Positions 9,977-16,800 of a stretch of 64,000 nucleotides of DNA are shown here, piece by piece. The notes beneath the pieces are model-generated. The model saw nothing but the letters and a program-made list of their open reading frames with translations, was not told the DNA's origin and did not search any database. Source of the DNA: Burkholderiaceae bacterium (GTDB lineage: Bacteria; Pseudomonadota; Gammaproteobacteria; Burkholderiales; Burkholderiaceae_C). The position numbers and the translations under genes were made by a program. How positions within the stretch are numbered: position 1 is the stretch's first letter; each line of letters opens with the position of its first letter. Location of the stretch: the NCBI GenBank assembly GCA_026125795.1, contig JAHCKM010000004.1, positions 186,001 to 250,000 of the forward strand. The letters are read 5' to 3'.

Positions 9977-10126
9977 CGAGGTCAGCAGCGCGACCTCGGC
10001 CGGGCTCGGCGCCGTGGGCGCGCTCGATGCAGCGGAGCGTGAGGTGGGATTCAGGAATGGCGCGCGCGGCGCATCAGGCGCCGCGCGTGCGATACGGTAA
10101 CCCGGATCGCCAGGTCGGCGGAGCGC

Positions 10127-10789
10127 TCAGCTCTTGCGCCGGCGCGCCGCGCCCACACCCACCAGCCCGATGCCCATCAGGGCGAGGCTGCCGGGCTCGG
10201 GGACCTTCAGGTTCACGTCCAGGCTCGAGCCCTGCGGATACCAGTTGCTGAGGCCCGAGTAGTCGAACGACGTGACAATGGTGGCCGAGTAAATGCCGCT
10301 CAACGCCGCGGTCGTCGAACCGCCGGCGGTGCTGAAGCCGTTGGACGAGAAGAGCGTCTGGGCGGTGCCGAAGGCCTGGTTGCTGTCATCGACGTAGGCG
10401 GTCCACGACGCCTGCGCGCCGTAGGCGCCGGCACCGCCGCCGAAGGTCGCGAAGACCATCGGATCGAAGGTCGCGTCCAGGTCCGTGTGCGTGAACTTGA
10501 TCGAGACGTTGCCGTCGGTGCGGTCACCGACGACAGAGGCGGTCAGGTGCATCGCCAGCGGGTCCGAGGCACTGGTGCCGAAGCCTGCGGTGACCGACCA
10601 GCCACCGAAGGCGCCGAAGTAGCCCACGATGCCGGCATCGCCGACGATATCCAGCGCGCTGCCGTCGGCCACGTTGAGCGTCGACGTGCCGTCGCTGATC
10701 TGGAGCACCAGCCCGGCGTGCGAGACAGCGGGCGCCAGGGCAAAAGCCGCGGCCAGGGCGAAGGAAGCAAGGACTTTGTTCGAATTCAC
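10127..10789 (-). CDS. PEP-CTERM sorted exported protein
   Basis: Secreted protein of 220 residues: signal peptide at 1-25 (cleavage after SHA), a Gly/Ser/Thr-rich beta-type middle, and a C-terminal PEP-CTERM tail. The tail has VPEP at 196-199, a hydrophobic helix, then RRRKS. Such tails direct the protein to an exosortase for cleavage and surface attachment or release, usually with exopolysaccharide; no exosortase gene is in this window. The central part matches no function I recognise. The gene sits between DUF350 and the spermidine-synthase-like gene on the same strand, interrupting an otherwise coherent cluster. Confidence 0.9.
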   Translation of the reverse strand: MNSNKVLASFALAAAFALAPAVSHAGLVLQISDGTSTLNVADGSALDIVGDAGIVGYFGAFGGWSVTAGFGTSASDPLAMHLTASVVGDRTDGNVSIKFTHTDLDATFDPMVFATFGGGAGAYGAQASWTAYVDDSNQAFGTAQTLFSSNGFSTAGGSTTAALSGIYSATIVTSFDYSGLSNWYPQGSSLDVNLKVPEPGSLALMGIGLVGVGAARRRKS

Positions 10790-10805
10790 GGCTTCGGACT
10801 CCAGG

Positions 10806-10851
10806 TGCGGCGACTTGAGTTGCGATGCACTCGATTGCGGATGCGGCGACT
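10806..10851. repeat. Direct repeat upstream of the PEP-CTERM gene
   Basis: TGCGGCGACT occurs at 10806-10815 and 10842-10851, 36 bp apart, just upstream of the PEP-CTERM start at 10789. Position suggests a possible regulator site; no known consensus is recognised. Confidence 0.3.
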
Positions 10852-10880
10852 ATGCACGAGGCACCGGTCACGAACGGGCC

Positions 10881-10912
10881 GCTCGCGGCCCCTATCCGCG
10901 GGGGTGAACCCC
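10881..10912. terminator. Two adjacent GC hairpins after the DUF350 gene
   Basis: GGGCCG-CTCG-CGGCCC and the neighbouring CGGGG-GTGAA-CCCCG form two short hairpins 30-60 nt beyond the DUF350 stop. No T-run follows on either strand, so intrinsic termination is doubtful; they may separate DUF350 from the PEP-CTERM gene. Confidence 0.3.
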
Positions 10913-10942
10913 GCAGTCGCGCACCGCGGATTCACCGATGGT

Positions 10943-11164
10943 TCAGCCGTGGATCGCCGCCGCCACGATCTGTCCGATCGCGATGAACATCGCGCCGACC
11001 ACGATCGCGAGCGCGAGGTTCTTCTTGTCGCAGATCTCTTCCCACAGCTTGTACGGCGTCAGCTTGTCGATCGCGACGAAGCTCAGCCACAGCACGACGA
11101 CGCCGATCAGCGCGTACAGGATCGTGCCGAATATGACGTTGGGCTTCAGCCATTCGAGTCCCAT
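10943..11164 (-). CDS. DUF350 small membrane protein
   Basis: Protein of 73 residues with two hydrophobic helices (near 10-32 and 48-70) separated by LTPYKLWEEICDKKNLALA, the pattern of DUF350 (UPF0719, YjfL-like) inner-membrane proteins. I chose the ATG at 11164 because AGGAGGTGAACTC directly precedes it, an unusually strong ribosome binding site for this window. The DUF4178 stop is 19 nt upstream, indicating an operon. DUF350 genes are often found with SPFH, DUF4178 and polyamine-related genes; the biochemical function is not known. Confidence 0.88.
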   Translation of the reverse strand: MGLEWLKPNVIFGTILYALIGVVVLWLSFVAIDKLTPYKLWEEICDKKNLALAIVVGAMFIAIGQIVAAAIHG

Positions 11165-11183
11165 GAGTTCACCTCCTGTGAAG

Positions 11184-12770
11184 TTACTTGTGGCCGCCGC
11201 CGGAGCTGTAGCCGCCGAATGATCCACCGCCGCTGCGAAAGCCGCCGCTGCTGCGCGTGCTGCGCAGGCACTGCTGGTACTCGTTGCTGGCTTCGCCGAA
11301 TGCCGCGCGCACCTGCGCGCAATCGCTGCTGCGGCTGGAACAGAAGCCCATCATCAGCACCACCAGCACCACCGCCACGATCAGCATCACCTTCAGCAGC
11401 CCGCTGTCGAGCGCGGTGGTCTTGCCGGCGTGGCGCTTGAGCGCGCTGCGCAGTTCGGGCGCGACCACGAAGGCACGCGCCAGCGTCGCCGGGTCGAGCG
11501 TCGCGCCCTCCGACCACGTGACTTCGCTGCCGCTTTGTTCGCGCGAGAGCCGGCGGTTCGATGCCGCACCGGTGCCGACGTAGTCGGTGACGAGCGCGCG
11601 CTCGTCGCGCCGCACGCGCCAGTAGAACTCACCCAGCACCCAGGTCACCAGCGCCGGGTAGGTGTACTGCTTGCGGTACGTGCGGCCCTGCCAGGAGGCG
11701 CTGTCGCCACGCACCTGCGGCGCGCCGGTGAGCGGCTTGACCCAGCTCCAGCCGTCCTCGCTGTCGACCAGGAAGACGAAGCCTTCGGTGCTCTGGTACA
11801 GCAGGTACTCGCGCCAGTAGGTCTGCTCGTCCTCATCGTCGTCGGGGATGTCGCAGCGTTCCTGGTAGCCCACCACTTGCCACTCGAGCTCACCGCCGTC
11901 GAACGCCAGCTTGCCGGTGCTGCCCAGCGCGATCTGCGGCTCGGCGCCGTCATGGCCTGAATTCGCCTGTGCGTAGTGCGACAGGTCGGCGCCGACACCC
12001 TGCGACACGTCGATCACCGACTTGCAGTTGTGGCACGCGACCGACTGCGTGGTCGCCAGCTTCAGCTCGAGCGCGGTGCCGCAGCTCGGGCACTGAAAGC
12101 TCTTGCCGGACAACGTCTTCTCGGAGCCGTCGCGCAAGCCCGACATCGCCAGGTCGGCCAGACGCACCGCGCGGCCGATCGACCACACCACCGCGGCCGT
12201 GTCGCCGTAGTCGAGCGTGCCGACCTCGTCGCGTTCGTTGCGCAGGTCGGCGACGATGAACTCCGGGCCGTCGGGCCGCGGCGGCCGCGGCAGCTCGCCC
12301 TGCGCGGCGATCAGCCGCGCGCGCGTGACCGACGCGACGCTCCAGGCCGCGTTGTCGACCAGGCGGCGCTCGCCGGCGACCAGCTCGTCGGCCGGCGGCG
12401 CCGCGCCTTGCAGCGGCGCATCGAACGCGAACACATAGGCGCCGTTGTCCTCCGACAGCCAGCCGCTCTTGCCGCTGTCGAACAGGGCGTGCCATTCGTT
12501 CCAGGTGCCGTCGGCATAACCGTACTGCAGCCGGCCGACCAGGCTGAACGCCGCGCCCTGGAACTTGCCGGCTGCGCCAAGCTGCAACGGCGAGTGATCG
12601 TCGAACAGCTCGGCGCTGGTGCCGATGCGGCGCAAGGCGTCGCCATCGCGCAGCAGCGTGCTGCGGCAGAAGCCGCACACGGCGCTCGCCGACGCCGCCG
12701 AGCGAAACTCCACCGGCGCGCCGCAATTCGGGCACGCAGCGCGATAGGCGCGTTGCGGGGAAGTCGCCAC
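11184..12770 (-). CDS. DUF4178 zinc-ribbon membrane protein
   Basis: Protein of 528 residues. It opens with a zinc ribbon (C13-C16, C32-C35), followed by one DUF4178 domain, a second CPSC...CHNC ribbon near residues 226-248, and a second DUF4178 domain. A single membrane helix lies near 465-485 (LLKVMLIVAVVLVVLMMGF) and the tail is Gly/Ser rich. Two DUF4178 copies each preceded by a ribbon suggest an internal duplication. Function is unknown; the conserved company of SPFH and DUF350 suggests a membrane-stress or envelope-maintenance complex. It lies between the SPFH gene (159 nt upstream, containing a repeat) and DUF350. Confidence 0.85.
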   Translation of the reverse strand: MATSPQRAYRAACPNCGAPVEFRSAASASAVCGFCRSTLLRDGDALRRIGTSAELFDDHSPLQLGAAGKFQGAAFSLVGRLQYGYADGTWNEWHALFDSGKSGWLSEDNGAYVFAFDAPLQGAAPPADELVAGERRLVDNAAWSVASVTRARLIAAQGELPRPPRPDGPEFIVADLRNERDEVGTLDYGDTAAVVWSIGRAVRLADLAMSGLRDGSEKTLSGKSFQCPSCGTALELKLATTQSVACHNCKSVIDVSQGVGADLSHYAQANSGHDGAEPQIALGSTGKLAFDGGELEWQVVGYQERCDIPDDDEDEQTYWREYLLYQSTEGFVFLVDSEDGWSWVKPLTGAPQVRGDSASWQGRTYRKQYTYPALVTWVLGEFYWRVRRDERALVTDYVGTGAASNRRLSREQSGSEVTWSEGATLDPATLARAFVVAPELRSALKRHAGKTTALDSGLLKVMLIVAVVLVVLMMGFCSSRSSDCAQVRAAFGEASNEYQQCLRSTRSSGGFRSGGGSFGGYSSGGGHK

Positions 12771-12821
12771 GCGTCGGCTAGAGCGGGTTCAGCGCGACCA
12801 GGTGCCGCTTCACCGCACCCA

Positions 12822-12915
12822 GCCCGCCGCCGGGCCGCTCCCAAGGCGGCCCAGCCCCTGGAGCCACGAAGGGGCTCCTGCCGAGCCCTGGGGGCAGCGA
12901 ACGCAGTGAGCGTGT
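12822..12915 (-). repeat. Dispersed GC-rich intergenic repeat, copy 1
   Basis: In minus orientation it reads CGCTCACTGCGTTCGCTGCC ... GGGCCGCCTTGGGAGCGGCC then GGCGGCGG. It shares the CTGCG-TTCG/CTCG core and the GCCGCCTTGGG hairpin with copy 47841-47908. It lies between the SPFH and DUF4178 genes and may act as a transcript-processing or attenuation element. Confidence 0.55.
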
Positions 12916-12929
12916 GGGCCCACGGTTCG

Positions 12930-13943
12930 TCAAGTCAGCTTCTTCAGCAGCTCGGCCTTCTTGGTGGCGAACTCTTCTTCGGTGAGCACGCCTTTGGCCT
13001 TGAGCTCGCCGAGCTTCTCGAGCGTGGCCATCACGTCAGCCGGCTTCACGCTGCCGGCGCCACCGCCCTGCAACCCGGCTTGCAGCTGCTGTGCCATCAC
13101 CTGGCCGAGCGCGACGCCGGCGCCCAGCCCCATAGCATCGCCGGCCACGCTGCCGCCGCTGCCCACGCCTTTGGCCAGCTCGGGCATCGACTGCGCGGTC
13201 TGGTACTGCATGAACTTGCCCATGTCGCCACCGACCATGCCCATGCCGATCTTCTGGTCGAGGATCTTCTGAAGTTCCTCGGGCAGCGACACGTTCTGCA
13301 CCGTCACGGCTTCGAGCTTCAGGCCGATCGCCTCGAAGCTCGGCGCGGTGGCTTCCCGGATCTGCTTGGCGAACTCGATCTGGTTCGCCGCGAGATCGAG
13401 GAACGCGATGCCCGATTGCGCCACCGCGTCGCTGATGTGCTGCAGCATCAGGCCGCGCAACTGGCCGTCGAGGTCGGCCACGCCGTAGGTGTCGCGCGTG
13501 CCGGAGATCTCGGTGTGGAACTTCTTCGGGTCGGCGATGCGGTAGCTGTAGTTGCCGAACGCGCGCAGGCGCACCGCGCCGAAATCCTTGTCGCGGATCG
13601 TCACCGGTTGGCTGGTGCCCCAGCGCTGGTCGACCTGCTGGCGCGTGCTGAAGAAATACAGGTCGCTCTTGAACGGGCTCTCGAACAGCTTGTCCCAGTT
13701 CTTGAGGTACGTGAGCACCGGCAGCGTCTGCGTCGTCAGCTTGTACATGCCGGGCCCGAACACATCGGCCACCTTGCCTTCGTTGACGAAAACCGCCATC
13801 TGGCTCTCGCGCACGGTCAACGAGGCGCCGTACTGGATCTCGTTCTCGGCCATCGGAAAGCGCCAAGCGAGCACGCCGTCGCCCTGTTCGGTCCACTGCA
13901 GGATGTCGATGAACTGTTTCTTGATGAAGTCCATCAGGCTCAT
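12930..13943 (-). CDS. SPFH-domain protein with C-terminal SHOCT domain
   Basis: Protein of 337 residues like the YdjI/virion-core family. The SPFH (stomatin/prohibitin-like) region spans about 30-260. A Gly/Ala-rich linker follows, then a zinc-ribbon-less SHOCT tail, LKAKGVLTEEEFATKKAELL, which typically mediates oligomerisation. No signal peptide or strong membrane helix is visible, so it may associate with membrane through partners. The start ATG at 13943 has AAGGAGTG at proper spacing. It is the first gene of a minus-strand cluster running to 6873 and is divergent from the UbiH-family gene. Scaffolding of a membrane microdomain is inferred from the family. Confidence 0.88.
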   Translation of the reverse strand: MSLMDFIKKQFIDILQWTEQGDGVLAWRFPMAENEIQYGASLTVRESQMAVFVNEGKVADVFGPGMYKLTTQTLPVLTYLKNWDKLFESPFKSDLYFFSTRQQVDQRWGTSQPVTIRDKDFGAVRLRAFGNYSYRIADPKKFHTEISGTRDTYGVADLDGQLRGLMLQHISDAVAQSGIAFLDLAANQIEFAKQIREATAPSFEAIGLKLEAVTVQNVSLPEELQKILDQKIGMGMVGGDMGKFMQYQTAQSMPELAKGVGSGGSVAGDAMGLGAGVALGQVMAQQLQAGLQGGGAGSVKPADVMATLEKLGELKAKGVLTEEEFATKKAELLKKLT

Positions 13944-14039
13944 GGAGCACTCCTTGACGCGTGAACCCCGGACATCCGGGTGCGGCGAATAATACGGTCC
14001 TGCGAGCGCCGTGCCGGCGCTCACCGTTTGGGGTGTGTC

Positions 14040-15254
14040 GTGACAAAGACGTCGAGTTCGCTGCGCGTGGCGGTGGTCGGCGCCGGGCCGGCGGGCCTGG
14101 CACTGGCCCTGCTGGCCGCCCGACGCCTGCCGCACGCGCAGGTGTGCGTGTTCGACACGCGTTCGGCCGAGCAGGACGTGTCGGCCGATCCGCGCACGCT
14201 GGCGCTGTCGCTCGGCAGCGTGCAACTGCTGCGGCGTCTGCAGGCCTGGGACGACAGCGCGGCACAACCGATCACTGCGGTGCACGTGTCTCAGGCGCCG
14301 CCCAGCGGCGTGTTGTGGCCGGGCGCCGCGCCCGAGGTCTGGCTGCGCGCAAGCGACGAGCGCGTCGAGATGCTCGGTGCGGTGCTGAGCTATGGAGCGC
14401 TGGTCGCACCGCTGCAGCGCCTGTGGCAGGAACGCTGTGCCGCCGAGCCCACGCGCCTGTCGGCGCGCTGGGGCACGCCGGTGACGGGCCTGAAGGACCT
14501 GGGCCGCTCGGTCGAAGTCGACGCCGCCATCGTCGAGACGTTCGATCTCGCCGTGGTGGCCGAAGGCGGCGTGTTCGCCGAGCAGGCGCGCAAGGCGCTG
14601 GTGCACGATTACGGCCAGACGGCATGGGTTGGTCAGGTCACGCTCGAGGGCGGGACCCAGGGCTTGGCGATCGAACGCTTCACCGGCAACGGCCCGTTGG
14701 CGCTGTTGCCGCTGCCGTCGCTCGACACGCAAGCCTCGGCAGCTAACCGACGGCGCGCCGCGCTGGTGTGGTGCGTCGCGTCGAACGACGACCCGGTCGA
14801 GCCGCTCGCCGACTCGCAACGCATCGCGCTGATCAACGCGCTGTTGCCCGAGCCCGCGGGCCGCGTGGTCGACCTGGCGCCACTGAAGCGTTTTGCGCTC
14901 GGGCTCAATGCCGAGGCCACGCTGGTTCAGGGCCGTACGGTGCGCATCGGCAACGCGGCGCAGACGCTGCATCCGGTCGCAGGCCAGGGGCTCAACCTCG
15001 GGCTGCGCGATGCGTACGCGCTGGTCGACGCGCTGCTCGATGCGCCGTCGCTGCCGAGTGCGCTGCGCCGCATCGAGTGGGCGCGCGCGCCCGACCGCTG
15101 GGCCATGATCGCCACCACCGACTTCCTGGCGCGCAGCTTCACCTGGCGCTGGCCGGGGCTGGGGCTGTTGCGCGGCAGCGCGTTGGCGCTGCTCAACGCC
15201 GCGCGGCCGGCCAAGTCGGTGCTGGCGCGGCAGATGATGTTCGGACGGCGTTGA
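14040..15254 (+). CDS. UbiH/UbiF/COQ6-family FAD monooxygenase
   Basis: Flavin hydroxylase of 404 residues, probably acting in ubiquinone ring hydroxylation at the inner membrane. Visible marks are the N-terminal FAD motif VVGAGPAGLALALLA, DPRTLALS, and the hallmark GNAAQTLHPVAGQGLNLGLR near residue 305 that contacts FAD and closes the active site. I chose GTG at 14040 because it starts VTKTSSSLRVAVVG just before the FAD motif and is preceded by GGGG; an in-frame GTG at 13980 would add 20 unconserved residues. Which ring carbon it hydroxylates cannot be told from sequence alone, so no symbol is given. Confidence 0.87.
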   Translation: MTKTSSSLRVAVVGAGPAGLALALLAARRLPHAQVCVFDTRSAEQDVSADPRTLALSLGSVQLLRRLQAWDDSAAQPITAVHVSQAPPSGVLWPGAAPEVWLRASDERVEMLGAVLSYGALVAPLQRLWQERCAAEPTRLSARWGTPVTGLKDLGRSVEVDAAIVETFDLAVVAEGGVFAEQARKALVHDYGQTAWVGQVTLEGGTQGLAIERFTGNGPLALLPLPSLDTQASAANRRRAALVWCVASNDDPVEPLADSQRIALINALLPEPAGRVVDLAPLKRFALGLNAEATLVQGRTVRIGNAAQTLHPVAGQGLNLGLRDAYALVDALLDAPSLPSALRRIEWARAPDRWAMIATTDFLARSFTWRWPGLGLLRGSALALLNAARPAKSVLARQMMFGRR

Positions 15255-15320
15255 CCGTCGCCCGCCCGGCGGCACGGCGTTTGCCCCGGCACTGCACCGG
15301 CATGCGCCGGGTGCACCCGG

Positions 15321-15893
15321 ATGAACAACGCCTCTCGATGCCGACCCCCTGCGCTGCCGCGGATGGCAGCGTGGATGGTTGCGGCGGCACTGGCTGCATG
15401 CGGGGGCGGCTCCGACGATTCCGACACAGGCGGCGCCCAGGGCAGCGGCGCCGGACCGACCTGCGGCTTGGCCGGCTTCCAGAGCGAAGTGCTGCAGCGC
15501 GTGAACGCGGTCCGCGCGGCCGGCGCCCAGTGCGGTACGCGCGGCGGGTTCAGTGCCACCGGAGCGCTGCAGTGGCATGGCGCTCTGGTGGACGCCGCGA
15601 CGCGCCACTCGCAGGACATGGCCGAACGCAACTTCTTCTCGCACACCGGCAGCGACAACAGCACGCCGGGGCAGCGCATCACCGAGGCCGGGTATGACTG
15701 GAGCCTCGCCGGCGAGAACATTGCGGCTGGCTACCGCAGCGTGCAGGAGGTGATGGACGGCTGGATGTCGAGCGACAGCCACTGCGCCAACATCATGAAC
15801 CCCACGCTGCGCGACATCGGCGTGGCCTGCGTGCCCGGCACCGCGAGCAACACCTACGGCACCTACTGGACCATGGATCTGGCCGCGCCTTGA
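15321..15893 (+). CDS. CAP/SCP-domain lipoprotein
   Basis: Protein of 190 residues with a lipoprotein signal (AAALAAC, lipidated C27) followed by a GGGSDDSDTGG linker and a CAP (SCP/PR-1) domain. The domain shows AVRAAGAQC, HSQDMAERNFFSHTG, GENIAAGY and HCANIMNPTLRDIGVACV, with the typical His and Glu pairs. Bacterial CAP proteins are secreted or surface proteins whose activity is mostly undefined. It stands alone between the UbiH-like gene and the convergent amidase gene. Confidence 0.9.
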   Translation: MNNASRCRPPALPRMAAWMVAAALAACGGGSDDSDTGGAQGSGAGPTCGLAGFQSEVLQRVNAVRAAGAQCGTRGGFSATGALQWHGALVDAATRHSQDMAERNFFSHTGSDNSTPGQRITEAGYDWSLAGENIAAGYRSVQEVMDGWMSSDSHCANIMNPTLRDIGVACVPGTASNTYGTYWTMDLAAP

Positions 15894-15972
15894 GCGGCCC
15901 TGTTGGCTGCAAGTCGCTCGGCCCGGATGTGCGAAGCCCGCCGGGTCCAGCGCAGCGTTCCGACGCCGACTG

Positions 15973-16779
15973 TCACCCGTGCGTGCGGCGGTGCGTCAGC
16001 GCCGGCAGCTGCCGCCGCACGGCGTCGATGCGCGCGCGATCGATCTCGGCGAGCACCACGCCCTCGCCTTCGTCGCGCACCGCCAGCACCTCGCCCCACG
16101 GGTCCACGACCATGCTGTGCCCCCAAGTGCGCCGGCCGTTCTCGTGCGTACCGCCTTGTGCCGGTGCGAGCACGTAGGCCTGGTTCTCGACCGCCCGCGC
16201 GCGCAGCAGCAGCTCCCAGTGCGCTTGACCGGTGGTATAGGTGAACGACGACGGCACGCAGATCAGGTCGCACGGCGGCGTGCACAGCGCCCGGTACAGC
16301 TCGGGAAAGCGCAGGTCGTAGCACACCGACAGCGCCGTACGAAGACCGTGGGCCTCAAAGGTCACCGGCGTGTCGCCGGCCTCGAGCACGCGGCCTTCGT
16401 CGTAGCGCTCTTGTCCGTTGTCGTACGCGAACAGATGGATCTTGTCGTAGCGAGCCACACGGCGGCCGTCGGGCGCGTAGACGCAGCAGCTGTTGCGCAC
16501 GCGCTCGGCGTGCGCCGTGCGCATCGGCAGCGTGCCGCCCACCAGCCAGACGCCGGCGCGCCGCGCACAGTCGGACAGCCGCTGCTGGATCGCTCCGGAG
16601 CCGTCGTGCTCGGCGATCGCCAGCTTGTCGGTATCGCGGCGGCCCAGGTGGCAGAAGTACTCCGGCAACGCCACCAGCGAGGCCCCGGCGCGCGCAGCCT
16701 GGTCGATCAGGCCGGCAGCGGCGTCGAGATTGTGTGCCACGTCGGTGGTGGACACCATCTGCAGCGCGGCGATCTTCAT
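15973..16779 (-). CDS. Nit1/Nit2-like carbon-nitrogen hydrolase
   Basis: Nitrilase-superfamily amidase of 268 residues with the complete Glu-Lys-Cys triad: E40 in ALPEYF, K113 in YDKIHLF and C153 in SVCYDLRFPE. Sequence and size resemble Nit1/Nit2-type enzymes such as deaminated glutathione amidase or omega-amidase, which repair dead-end keto-amides in the cytosol. The ATG lies 22 nt after the YhdP stop on the same strand, so it is probably co-transcribed with yhdP, an arrangement also usual in Burkholderiales. Confidence 0.9.
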   Translation of the reverse strand: MKIAALQMVSTTDVAHNLDAAAGLIDQAARAGASLVALPEYFCHLGRRDTDKLAIAEHDGSGAIQQRLSDCARRAGVWLVGGTLPMRTAHAERVRNSCCVYAPDGRRVARYDKIHLFAYDNGQERYDEGRVLEAGDTPVTFEAHGLRTALSVCYDLRFPELYRALCTPPCDLICVPSSFTYTTGQAHWELLLRARAVENQAYVLAPAQGGTHENGRRTWGHSMVVDPWGEVLAVRDEGEGVVLAEIDRARIDAVRRQLPALTHRRTHG

Positions 16780-16800
16780 TGAGCGGCTCCCGTCGGGCGC

